The position numbers and the translations under genes are program-made. A model generated the notes under the pieces. It was not told the DNA's origin. It saw only the letters and a program-made list of their open reading frames with translations, and did no database searches. This document shows, piece by piece, positions 31,899 through 42,300 of a DNA stretch of 64,000 bases (the first letter of the stretch is position 1; every line of letters begins with the position of its first letter). Source of the stretch: Simmondsia chinensis (Eukaryota > Streptophyta > Magnoliopsida > Caryophyllales > Simmondsiaceae); contig JAGTTD010000015.1 in assembly GCA_018398585.1 (NCBI GenBank), forward strand, positions 7,259,001 to 7,323,000, in the 5' to 3' direction.

Positions 31899-34499
31899 AT
31901 GAGGAGGTTTTTTAGAAGTGGCAAATCAGTGCAGTCCTCAACAGCAACACCAGAACATGAAGGAGGTAATGACAGTCAGCCAAGACCGTCAACATCTCAA
32001 GCAGAGGGACCAGTGAGGGAAGTTGGTGTTTGGTCCACTGACGTGCCATTTGATGAGAGGGAGCTACTTCAACTTATCGGTAAATATTTTCAATTTTATA
32101 GCATTAATTATGGTATTAATTTTTCAATCAATTAGAAAAGTAATGGTAAATCTTAATCGTTAATAGATGGCCAAGGTAACTTGAGTACCTTAAGGACGAT
32201 ACCAGTTAAGGAAGTATGGCATCTTCCTGAAGGTGTAAGAATTATTGTGCGGTTCAATGACCTACGCCAACCAATTAGAAAGGGTGGCGATTTGTTGATC
32301 CGGTTTATTGGAGAGGTTGCAAAAAGGGACGGTTTTGTCCGCTCGGAGTAAGAGATTTGCGTACGATGAATGACCAATTCAAAGCAGAAGCTATTGAGGT
32401 TATTCGAGTAAGTATTATTTATGTCTGAAGTTTACTTTATATATATGATATAATATATATGTATGAAGTTTTTGAACTTTATCATTGTATTAATTAAGGT
32501 TTTATACTCTTAATTATGTTAATTTAATTCAATAGTATAATTGGCAATAGGTTCTTCTATCAAATTTTACTGTTCGAGTGAAATTTGGATATAGCACTGA
32601 AATGTGGTTGCTCTCTTACTAGTACAACTACTGCTTCATGCCTTCTTACTATTCCCTTGCCTTTTTGTGACATTATTGTTGGATTTTATGTTTTAGGAGA
32701 AATTTTCAATGCCCAGTGATATATTGATTGATAAATCAAAACTACAGCATCTTGGCAAAATGTGGAGGGGTTATAAGACGAGTTTGAAAGCACAATATTG
32801 CCAAGGGAACAAAACTGAGGCTGAAGTTATTGCAACAGTGCCACGAGTAGTTAATCGTGACCAATGGATAACTTTGGTACATTTTTGGTTTTCTCCACAA
32901 GGCAAGGTAAAACAATTTCTTTTTAAGTAATTTTTGATTGGTCAAAAATGGGGAAGCAGATTGATATTGATTATGAATGTAAAGTTTTTCTTGGATTGAT
33001 ATTGATTTCCAATGTCAGGAGAAGAGTAAATGCGGCAAAGAAGCACGTGCCAGGCAGAATCAGTTTCACACGACTGGTTCAACAAGTTATGCGAATAAAA
33101 GAGATAGTTTTGTAAGGATTTCAGTATATGTTTAGTGTATTATTACTATCTACCTGTTAAATTAATTAAGACTTATATTGACGTGTTGATTGTAGGAAAT
33201 TAACAAAGGGAGTAAGCCCACCAGTATAGAGTTTTACCAGAAAACTCTTACCAGGAAAAGTGGTGGCTTTTTTGAGAACACGGTTTCACAAGAATTTATG
33301 GTGGGTTTTATTATTATCTCACATTTCTTTTAATTTAAATGTATTTAATGTCTTTTTCTCTTCTTTGTAGGATACAGCTAGAGAAATAGTTGAGGTTCGA
33401 CTTGGATCTTCTTCCAGACCTCGATCAGAAATCGAGGAGGAAGTATTTACAGAGCTAATGTATGAACAGGAAAATCCGGGCTATCGAGCGGCAGGCTATG
33501 GATTTGGCATGAAGAGGAGTAATATATACGGAGTCAGGAGTGAACTAAAGAAACAGGGACTCGACCGTACCGGTGATCATGTCGAATTACAAAATATGAA
33601 AATAGAATTGGCCAATGTAAAGCAGCAAATGAGAAGGCTCCTACCCATCTATGATGCTGTTTCTTCTAGCCAACTATCATATGAAATGATAGCAGAAGGT
33701 CGAGCAATTATTACTGCGGTTGCTGATCCGGTAAGATAATCTATTTAATTTGTATTTGTTTGTACTATAATGTAAATAATTGCCTTTCTAATCCTTTGTA
33801 AATAATGAAATTGATAATGTGAATGATTGAGACAAAAGGCGGCATTGGGGTTGGTACTTTTGGGAAACTATATGAATTTGCCACGTGAAGCAAAATTTTG
33901 GATCAGATATGCTTGTCTTGCTGCTTGATAAGATGGTTTGGTTTTTGGATGTTTTGACACTTCTTCTACTAAATCTTTTCTCTAATATCTTCATTGATAA
34001 TCCTCTTTCAATTTTTTCCATATGAGGAATAGCCTAACTTTAGACAACAAGATATAATTTGAATCATGTGTGTTGTGCTTTGCAAGATGTGGTAGAGAGT
34101 GGAATCTCATGTGCTATATTGTCGCCTTAAGATGTTGCAGACTCTTCATTTGCTTCAAGCACATACTAGATAGAAATGAGAATGGAGGGCAAGCTAAATA
34201 GGTGGCAATCACATGATATGGAAGTTATGATATGCAGCACAACCTCGGCCTCCCTCTATCTACTCCTACTTCCCTTCCAAAAGGGATTGTGGACACTTGA
34301 GGGTTAACGGGTTCCGATAAATGATTTCATGTGCTCATTGTTATTGATTTATGTGATAGTAAACTGGTAGATTGATATTTTGTACATAAGTAATGTTATT
34401 ATTGTGTTGTCTATACAGGGTAGAGATGAATCGGGATCAGGTGACCGTGAACCCTCAAATTTTTTTGCATCTCCAAGCACGCCAAGCTCATTCGGTTGA
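31899..34499 (+). pseudogene. CACTA second gene (Transposase_24/Ptta type), split, one frameshift
   Basis: Exons can be traced with GT...AG borders: 31899 to about 32080 (MRRFFRSGKSVQS), 32167-32407 (IPVKEVWHLPEGVRIIVRFN, FIGEVAKRDG), about 32698-32906 (LGKMWRGYKTSLKAQY, NRDQWITLVHFW), about 33019-33111, 33196-33300 (YQKTLTRKSGGFFEN), 33371-33732 (ENPGYRAAGYGFGMKR and a C-terminal helix) and 34420-34499 (ending TPSSFG). The single lesion I see is a frameshift near 32335, after RDGF. The plant family is known to pair with the large transposase and to bind element ends. The ATG at 31899 was chosen because upstream codons lack a start. Confidence 0.8.
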
Positions 34500-34732
34500 T
34501 TGATATATTTGTGAAGAATGTACTTGACTAAGTTAGCATTGTATTTTTTTTGTTTTTTTTTTTTTTTTGGTTATTAGATTAATTATGTTGATATTTGGAG
34601 TGGAAAAAATCTCAAATTTTGTATTGAACTATCAAAGTACATTGACAATGTTGTAATATTTTGATTGTCGAATTCGGAGTCTTATGAAAAATTTATCAGT
34701 TTAGTTGATATTTTTTTATTAAGTAATTTTGT

Positions 34733-34771
34733 ATATATATATATATATATGCATATATGTGTGTGTGTGTG
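34733..34771. repeat. (TA)n(TG)n microsatellite
   Basis: A TA run followed by ATGCATATATG and a TG run inside the CACTA 3' region. Confidence 0.85.
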
Positions 34772-34839
34772 GAAAATATGCACAAATAAATAGGCAATAC
34801 AGGCTGTTTGTAAAATATCCATGCTAAGAAGTGAAAATA

Positions 34840-35005
34840 GGGTATTTAAAAAACTCGAAAAATCTCGACATTAAAAAACGCCGAGAATGTTTCGGCGCTT
34901 TTATTTCTCGGCATTTTCTTTCTCGGCGCTTGTCCTAAGCGCCGATAATGAAATTCTGGGCGCTTTTTTGCGCCAAGAATTGCAAAAAAAAGCGCCGAGA
35001 ATCTA
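34840..35005. repeat. Right subterminal repeat array of the CACTA element
   Basis: GCCGAGAA and TTCTCGGCG-like motifs recur in both orientations next to the right TIR, mirroring the left array. Confidence 0.85.
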
Positions 35006-35025
35006 CCTTTTTTATTGTAGTGCAA

Positions 35026-35700
35026 GTCGGTTTGGATCATTTGCCGAGTCGAGCATGCTTAATAGTGTTTCACTTTCTGTGCATCGCACGGGATAACACT
35101 AGTTAGAAATAACTGCTGAGTTGATCAAGTATCGCATACATTTCAACACAAAGAAACGAAACTTGATTTTGACACGAATGCGACACAATTTATCACTCTC
35201 AGCAAATTAAATTAATTGACATGCTTGTTATGTTTTGTTTTTGTTAAAGTTTGGCGTAAACATGAATCAACATGATTAAGTTATCTAAATGAGATCACAC
35301 AACACGTACATGGTTTGTGTTGTGGACGTAGAGTATCGTATTATAGGGGGTTACGACAAAAGCATAAGGGTTTTTGGGTAAACATAATTAAACTCCTTTT
35401 ATGATGTATATTTGTAAACTTGGACAACCATATGATTGTTAAATTTTGTACTTTTACTTTTGATTGTATCTAATTAGTGCTATATAAGTTATATTATGTC
35501 AATTTAGTTTTACGGCAAAACTGAATTGATGATGTGATTTTTAACGGCATACTCATGTCAAATGCAAGCGATCTAGCACAAACTCATCCATTGATCCAAC
35601 TTAAACCCACCAATGACATGATCATTAAAAATTTCATCATCAACTTAACATTTACACGTGAGCTATCTCGACATAATATAAATTGTATAATGACTAAATT
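35026..35700. other. Intergenic, nothing recognised
   Basis: AT-rich DNA. The rightmost part may include the 3' UTR of the minus-strand L1 LINE that starts at about 35700. Confidence 0.4.
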
Positions 35701-35992
35701 GATGCGATTAGGAGTATAATTACAAAATGACAGAATGAATAAAGTACAAGAACCTATAATGTCAAATAACGTCAAATTAACACAGTAGTTACAACAAGAA
35801 TTCCTATAATTCTTAGCAAGAACATGAGCAATCATATTAATATTCCCTGGAATCTAACAAAAGAAATCCTATGGAAAGACCTGAAAGATCCTAAATGTCT
35901 CGCGTAACAGGTTGAACATCCTAGAAGCGTCTCGAGCTCTATTACAAATAGCCAAAATGACATCTTTAGAGTCGAACTCATAATGGACTTCC
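35700..35992 (-). pseudogene. L1 LINE-A fragment: RNase H C-terminus and 3' end
   Basis: On the minus strand the frames read FDSKDVILAICNRARDASRM and NMIAHVLAKNYRNSC, the end of an RNase H domain of the type found at the 3' end of plant L1 elements (the N-x-x-AH-x-LAK signature). The fragment continues at 39264 on the other side of the gypsy-like insertion. Several stops are present. Confidence 0.75.
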
Positions 35993-36685
35993 TGATGCAG
36001 CAGCCAAAAAGGCCTTGGTGGATCAAGCTGAGCAAACCGATAGAGTCAAAAATTAGCAAGAAGGTGATGCCAAGAATAGATGGGAAGAGACAGCCCCGGA
36101 TCAGAGATTGGGGGATTGCTTGGGATGATGCTAGGTTGGTGGATACATGGTTAGCAGCAATGATGATTCACGGCATGAGCATTGGCGGCAATGGCTAGTT
36201 GGCGAGCAAGGCAGGAGGTTTGGCTGGGTAGGTTAGGCGAGTTGTTGTTGCCTCACATCCTTGATTGGCAGCTAGTGTGGCTATAGGGGCTTAACAGCTG
36301 CAACGAAAGGAGCAGGAGGACAATCTTGGCGTCACCATCTTGGCGGCACCATGGTTGGCGAAACCATTGACGCTAGCTCACGAAGAATGCGGCTGATAGT
36401 TAGAGTTTAGATAGAGTTTGATTAGGATTAGCTTTAAATTTGATATTTATCTTTAGAGTTTGATTCCAATTAGGTTAGCTCCTATATATATACATGAGGA
36501 GATCTAGGGTTTAGTTAGTCAATTGTTTAGAAAAATTTTATGAGTCTTGGTTCTCCTATTTTGAAGTGTGAGATAGGATGAATTTTATCTTTCCCCTTAT
36601 AATTTTTATTAGATTTTAATAAAAGTAAAGGGAAGGCCTTTGACTCCTTCCCGTTCCCCACAATCCCACTTTACGTGCTGCATCA
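35993..36685 (+). repeat. 5' LTR of the gypsy-like element
   Basis: 693 bp, TG...CA, closely matching 38567-39263. A possible poly(A) region with TTTTTATTAGATTTTAATAAA lies near 36605-36625. Confidence 0.93.
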
Positions 36686-36687
36686 GT

Positions 36688-36699
36688 TGGTATCAGAGC
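36688..36699 (+). promoter_or_regulatory. Primer-binding site, initiator tRNA-Met
   Basis: TGGTATCAGAGC lies two bases after the 5' LTR. Confidence 0.9.
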
Positions 36700-37830
36700 T
36701 CCAAACGACTGTTGAGAGGGCCAGTGGACGATGGAGGTACGCCACCGTCAGAGATGTTCTTGATCGTGATGTTCAATGGCAGGATGAGAGGAGATTCGAG
36801 GAGGTGGAAGTTGAATTCCAGCGAAACAAGGGTTGCTTGATTCAACTAGGGGCAGATCTCAATTGGAAACAGGGAACCCAGCCCCAACGCCCATTAACAC
36901 CGAGTGCTAAAGAAAAGGTGAAGGACGAGATCCAAAATCCTATATTGGGTGCTGATCTACCGGATCCTGAGCCGAGGCAGGATCGGTTCCTTATCGGCGA
37001 TGCCGACGTTGAAGAACGGGAGGTGGAAGCCAATCTCTGTGATGAATTTTCAAAGTTGGAGGAAGAAGACACCATAGTGTTGGAAGAAGACCAGGACGAG
37101 TTGGCGTCACTCTAGAAGATAGAGGTAGCGGGTGACAAAGGCCGCGTGCTGTCAGACGAGTTGGCTTCGCTCCTGAAGAAGCAAAAGGGGACAATTGGCT
37201 ATGACACAACATATTCCAGACAACATGTACCAATGGAGCCAGGGTTTTTCGTCTAGTCATCGACTTCTGGAGTTGTGAGCACGCCATCTCCGAAGAAGCT
37301 GTTCAGAAGCTAGGGTTGAACACGGAGGATCATCCGAACCCTTACACTGTGTCATGGCTCAAGAAAGACGATCAAGTAACCATATCAAAACGTTGCTTGG
37401 TGAATTTCTGAATTGGTTCAAAGTTCAAGGATGGTGTGTGGTGTGATGTCGTCGCCATGGACGCTTGCCACCTATTATTGGGGCGGCCTTGGCAATACGA
37501 TGGGGGTGCAATCCATGATGGAAGGAAGAACACTTATAGCTTCATGTTCGAGGGAACGAGGATCATCTTGTTGCCCAAGAAGGTTGAGGCACCATGTGAA
37601 TCAAAGAACGAAGAACCAACGCCAGAAGAGGAAGTAGTGAACACTAATGAGATTGGCGAGGCCAAGTTAACGTCGACATTAGTAGGCGTTACCCAGGGAG
37701 GACCTATCTCTGATGAGACACCACACCTAGATTTATCCTCTCCACCCATATTTGATGAGCCCGCTTATGAGGAGTCCATCATCGACAAGGGGGAAGAATC
37801 AAATGAGGTAGCGAGTCAATCAAAGTAGGT
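36700..37830 (+). pseudogene. gypsy-like gag/aspartic-protease remnant
   Basis: An acidic first frame (to 37115) includes VRDVLDRDVQWQDERRFEEV and EEEDTIVLEEDQDELASL; a TAG ends it. After a shift, the protease region reads LVIDFWSCEHAISEEAVQKL, NPYTVSWLKKDDQV and, at about 37413-37560, DGVWCDVVAMDACHLLLGRP with WQYDGGAIHDGRKNTY. This order matches gag-asp protease proteins of plant gypsy elements, where the active site is normally DGGS; here the glycines are replaced (DFWS). One stop lies between the halves. The protein is not functional. Confidence 0.75.
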
Positions 37831-38566
37831 TTGTCCAGAAGGTTTGGCGTCTCATGTACCACCAACTAGCGAAGAACAATACCAGCTGGATTGGGAACGT
37901 AAGGATGCCTTACCGAAAGATAGGATGCCATACTGAACAGGCCTTGGGGAGCACGAGAACATCAGACACAAAATATGGAGATTACTTGTGATGATGTACA
38001 TACGGGTGAAGCCAAAAGGCGGATTTGTTATACTAACGCCAACCAAGGATGGGACTTGGCAGGACTACGGTAACAGAGAAACAACACAGATGAAAGAAGC
38101 GAAAGAATTACTGGGAGCTGTGATCGTGGTACGAACAAGGCCACAATGGGAGTGTCAAGTACCGAGAAGAGAGTTACCGGATTTGCTCCATCACCGACTA
38201 GAGTTCACGCCACCTTTTCCACCTATATAGGGCAAGCCATGGCAGAGATATAATGACAACAGGTCCACCATTGTGATCAGCATGTACCATGAGGCTCCTT
38301 TATCTTTGGTGAGTGCCCTAACTATGGCAAGAAGGATCCCAATGACTCATGGCAAATTCGAGGGCGAATTCTCTCCAACCAGGTGAGGATAGTGCAACCC
38401 CGCCTCCTTTGGCAGATAGCTTGGAGGCAACAGGGATTGTCAGGTAAGCATGTGCATTGGGATTCAAAAGGCTTGGAGGAAGGAGCTAGGCGGCTTTACT
38501 TGGCAAAGGCAACCCGAAAAATCCCCTGGCGAATTCGAGGACAAATTCTCTCCAAGCGGGAGAGGA
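37831..38566 (+). other. Remainder of the gypsy-like internal region
   Basis: Frames include VKPKGGFVILTPTKDGTWQD and EFTPPFPPI, of unknown meaning. The sequence AAATTCGAGGGCGAATTCTC at about 38352-38371 is repeated with changes just before the 3' LTR (38530-38550), so part of the 3' end is duplicated. No reverse transcriptase is visible. Confidence 0.5.
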
Positions 38567-39263
38567 TGATGCAGCTTCCAAAAAGGCCTTGGTGGATCAA
38601 GTTGAGCAAACCGATAGAGTCAAAAATTAGCAACGAAGGTGACGACAAGAATAGATGGGAAGAGACAGCCCCGGATCAGAGATTGGTGGATTGCTTGGGA
38701 TGATGCTAGGTTGGCGGATACATGGTTAGCGGCAATGATGATTCACGGCATGAGCATTGGCGGCAATGGCTGGTTGGTGCCAAGGCGTTGGGTAGGTCAG
38801 GCGAGTTGTTGTCGCCTCACATCTGTGATTGGCAGCTAGCGTGGCTATAGGGGCTTAACAACTACGACGAACGAGGCAGGAGGACAATCTTGGCGTCACC
38901 ATCTCGGCGGCACCATGGTTGGCAGAACCACTGACGCAAGCTGACGAAGAATGCGGCTGGTAGTTAGAGTTTAGATAGAGTTTGATTATGATTAGCTTTA
39001 AATTTCAGATTTAAATTTCATATTTATCTTTTAAAGTTTGATTCTAATTGGGTTAGCTCCTCTATATGTACATGAGGAGATCTAGGGTTTAGTTAGTCAA
39101 TTGTTTAGAAATATTTTATGAGTCTTGGTTCTCTTATTCTCAAGTGTGAGATTGGCTAAATTTTATCTTTTTTCTTGTAATTTTTATTAGAGTTTAATAA
39201 AATTAAAGAGAAGGCCTTTGATTCCTTCCCGCTCCCCAAAATCCTACTTTACGCGCTGCATCA
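38567..39263 (+). repeat. 3' LTR of the gypsy-like element
   Basis: 697 bp, preceded by the purine tract GGGAGAGGA (38558-38566) and followed by CTTCC. Confidence 0.93.
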
Positions 39264-39562
39264 CTTCCATTCTAGAGAACAACCCATGAAATAAGCTACA
39301 ATGATAGCAAGAGCCGACATGAACGTTGGAGATCGAGCAAAACACAGTGCACACAAACTGCTAATAAGTGAACCGGACGAATCACGAGCATCAAGTCCTA
39401 CAATAGCATTCTCATTGGTATTAGACCATGCGGAGTCACAATTAAGCTTGAAGGACCCATGATGCAAACTTCTTGAAACAGCATTGACGAGATAGAAGTT
39501 CTCAATTTTCAAGCAAGCTTGAAACACCATACTCCTTGGATTGATCCTTTTGCATTGAGAAA
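39264..39562 (-). pseudogene. L1 LINE-A fragment: RNase H N-terminal half
   Basis: The minus strand reads GSFKLNCDSAWSNTNENAIV and GLDARDSSGSLISS, the start of the RNase H domain (RVT_3 type). The gypsy-like element cuts it from its C-terminal half at 35700-35992. The copia element at 39563 cuts it from the reverse transcriptase part at 45036. Confidence 0.8.
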
Positions 39563-40243
39563 TGTTGAAAATATAATCATAATATTTTATATTTTCATGT
39601 ATTTTCTCATATTTTCTTTTAATTGTAAAAGCAACATACTCAGTACCTCAAGGGCTCCCACTTAACGAGAGTCTGGGGGGGGCGGATGTACGCAGCCTTC
39701 CCCATTCAGGGTATTACCCCTGAAGAGAGGCTGCTTCGGAGTGTCTCTAACCTAAAGGTGAGGACTTCCCAGGAGGTCACCCATCTTAGTACTGCTCTCA
39801 CCCAAACAGGCCTAACTTCAAAATTCTAATTTTTTTAATTGTACACTTAGTATTTTAGTTATTACATTTGACTAAGTCAATGGGTGTAATTAGTAGACGA
39901 GAGGAGGATTTTTGCTTTGCTTTTGTTTTCTTTGACTCTAGAAATTAATTTAGCTTGGGATTTCTTTTGTTAGTGTTCTAGGTTAGTCTTTTGGGTTTCT
40001 CTTCTATTTGTAGCCTGAGAATTGAAGGGGAGAGGGGGAGTTTTGCTTTGCTTTTATTTTCTTTGACTCTAGAAATTAATTTAGCTTAGGATTCCTTTTG
40101 TTAGTGTTCTAGGTTAGTCTTTTGAGTTTCTCTTGTATTTGTATAAATTGAGAAGATTACTATTGAATACATCATCCAATTTTCCCAATTATCTTAACTG
40201 TTCTTCAATTGTTTTGCTTATTTAGAGTTATCATATTTTTACA
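39563..40243 (+). repeat. 5' LTR with SINE insertion and internal duplication
   Basis: It starts TGTTGAAAATAT and ends TTTTTACA. A SINE (39628-39832) and a roughly 130-bp tandem duplication (about 39908-40143; both units contain TTTGACTCTAGAAATTAATT) explain its 681 bp against 312 bp in the other LTR. Confidence 0.9.
39628..39832 (-). mobile_element. 5S rRNA-headed SINE with RTE-type tail, copy 2
   Basis: A 205-bp insertion between two copies of TTTTAATTGTA (39617-39627 and 39833-39843). On the minus strand the head (39832 down to about 39757) follows 5S rRNA, with GAAGTTAGGCCTGTTTGGG and a perfect box C region ATGGGTGACCTCCTGGGAA. The tail follows with CAGCCTCTCTTCAGGGGTAA, CTGCGTACATC and an end GAGTATGTTGC. 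The layout matches copy 1 at 12027-12234. The sister LTR at 44724 has the site without the insert. Confidence 0.88.
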
Positions 40244-40255
40244 TGGTATCAAAGC
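40244..40255 (+). promoter_or_regulatory. Primer-binding site, initiator tRNA-Met type
   Basis: TGGTATCAAAGC directly follows the LTR, one base off the standard site. Confidence 0.85.
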
Positions 40256-40381
40256 AGACTTAAATCGGGAATTTGTGCCTTGCTTCGGTTGTCCTCCTTT
40301 GTAAGTCGTGCCCTCTCCCTTTTCTTTTACTTGTTTTACTTGTGGCTTTTTTTTTTTTTTTTTTTTTTTGCGTATTTCATA

Positions 40382-42300
40382 ATGGCCTAACTAAACACTA
40401 ACCAAACTGTTGTGCCAGTCATTGTTTCAGGGGGAGTTCCCAATATGAATTCCCCTTATTATTTGGATCCCTCGGATCATCCAGAGCTCATTTTTGTGCA
40501 AGAAGTTCTAACATGCTGCAACTTTCTGGCATGGAGGCATTCAATTTTGAAAGTTTCAAAGGCTAAAAGATAGATTGGATTCCTTGATGAAACCATTAAG
40601 AAACCGGACGAAGATTCACCGGATTTTGAAAACTAGAGCGCATGTAATTCCCTGGTTTCCTCATGGCTTACCGATTCCATCTCCAAGGAAATTAACGTTA
40701 GCATTGCTTATTTTGAAACCTCGCACGAGATTTGGCTAGATTTAAATGAGTGTTTTTCTCAAGGAAACGTTACTTGTGCTTTTGAAATCAAACGAGAAAT
40801 TTCACATTTAAAAGAAGAAAACATGACAATTTTTGTCTGCTTCACCAAATAGAGGGCTTTATGGGATGAACTCTATACCCTAGTAGCCATACCACTGTGT
40901 ACCTATGGCTTCGCTTAAGCATTTGCAGCTATACAGGACGTGGAAAGGTTGCTTATTTTTCAATGGGCTTAGACCCATCTTTTTCCACGATTCGATCTCA
41001 ATTGATGATCACTTCCCTTGGTTTCTAGTGCGTATTTAATATCAAGAGGAGAAACAACAGAGTGCTGCGTTGGGTAGCATCGTTATTACAGAAGCTACAG
41101 CCCTTGTTACTAAAAGAAATAGCTTGGATATAGGAGGTGGTTCATCGCTTTCCAATGGGCCACCTCACAAACGCAATAACTGCTTATTTTGCTCTTATTG
41201 TAAGAAATAGAGACATTCAAGAGAACACTGTTTTGAGTTGATCGGATACCCCGCCGGATGAAAGCAACGTAATGTAAACAGCAACAACATACAACAGCCG
41301 CAGCACGCATAGTTGCCGGCACCCAGTGGCACTGCAACCGGACAGCACGACGGGAGCCCCCTTGTTGGTCTTTCGGCTTCTCAATATCAACAATTGTTGG
41401 CACTTCTCAGCCCCGATAATAACGCCCCATGCGTAAATCTGTCAGGGGTCATTTTGTAATAATTTTTGGATTATTGACACGGGTGTAACAAATCATATGG
41501 CCTTGTCGGAGTTTGTCTTGCATGACGTTTGAGTTAACACTAGGATCAAGCCTATTAGACTGCCAAATGGCACTTGTCTACCCGTTTCACATATCAAACG
41601 TGCAAGGATTGCGAACGATATTGTCCTTTGTTTATTTTTTATTTAGATAATAAAATATAAAAAAAATAAACAAACAAAACTTGAAAATGAAAGTATTCCT
41701 TTTATCTGAAGAGGGATGAAAACGTGTTACAGATTCCGGGATTTTATTGCAATTTATTGTCCATAAGCAAATTGACTAGAAATATAAATTGTGCATTAAC
41801 ATTCTTTTCAAATTTTTGTGTCGTATAGGATCTTCCATTGAACATGCTGATTGGAGTGGGTAAAGAACGAGATGGGCTACACATGTTAGAGAGCTCTGTT
41901 GTTCCGAAGACTACTCACGTTGAAGGCACCACCGACACGGGGTTAGCATCGTAGGTTAGGGCATGTTCCATTTGCTAAACTATCTACTTTTACCAGTTTG
42001 GATGTTGGTACTGATTTTGATGTTGCTTGTGATTCGTGTCACCAGGCTAAACATACACGATTTCCCTTTTTAGTAGAACTACTACTTGTTTTGAGTTGAT
42101 TCATTATGACATTTGGAGTCCTTATCGTACTTTATCGATGATGGGAGCACTCTTTTCTCACTATTGTTGATGACTTTAGTAAGTGTACTTGGGTATACTT
42201 GATGTGAGACAAATCTCAGTGTCACAAAATTCTTATGGATTTCTGTGAATTGGTACAAACTCAATACAATTTGCGTGTTAAATAAGTTAGAAGTGATAAT
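40382..42300 (+). pseudogene. copia gag-protease-integrase remnants
   Basis: The frame starts at an ATG near 40383 and hits a stop after two codons. Recognisable pieces are SISKEINVSIAYFETSHEIW (gag), a zinc-knuckle trace with CSYCKK and HSREHCFELIGYP (41196-41265, with a stop inside), the altered protease site IIDTGVTNHMA near 41470, and DSCHQAKHTRF of the integrase. Stops are frequent. Confidence 0.8.

Larger units (their letters stand above)
27180..35022 (+). mobile_element. Full-length CACTA (En/Spm) transposon
   Basis: A 7.8-kb DNA transposon. The terminal inverted repeats are CACTACAAYAAAAAAGG (27180-27196 and 35006-35022), flanked by the 3-bp TSD CAA (27177-27179 and 35023-35025). Both subterminal regions hold many copies, in both orientations, of TCTCGGCGC-like motifs, the expected transposase-binding sites. 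Two split genes lie between: a large TnpD-like transposase and a smaller Transposase_24-type (TnpA-like) gene, both on the plus strand. The transposase gene is broken, so this copy would depend on another source. Confidence 0.96.
35993..39263 (+). mobile_element. Non-autonomous gypsy-like LTR element (gag-protease only)
   Basis: A 3.3-kb element with LTRs at 35993-36685 and 38567-39263 (TGATGCAGC...GCTGCATCA), TSD CTTCC on both sides (35988-35992, 39264-39268), a perfect initiator tRNA-Met primer site and a polypurine tract. The 1.9-kb internal part encodes a gypsy-type gag/protease remnant and nothing like reverse transcriptase or integrase. It must have been mobilised in trans. It interrupts L1 LINE-A. 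Confidence 0.93.

Noticed and set aside
39757..39832. Cassandra TRIM as the source of the 5S sequence
   Set aside because: No LTR pair, primer site or Cassandra-like flanks; instead a 205-bp unit with an 11-bp TSD and LINE-like tail.
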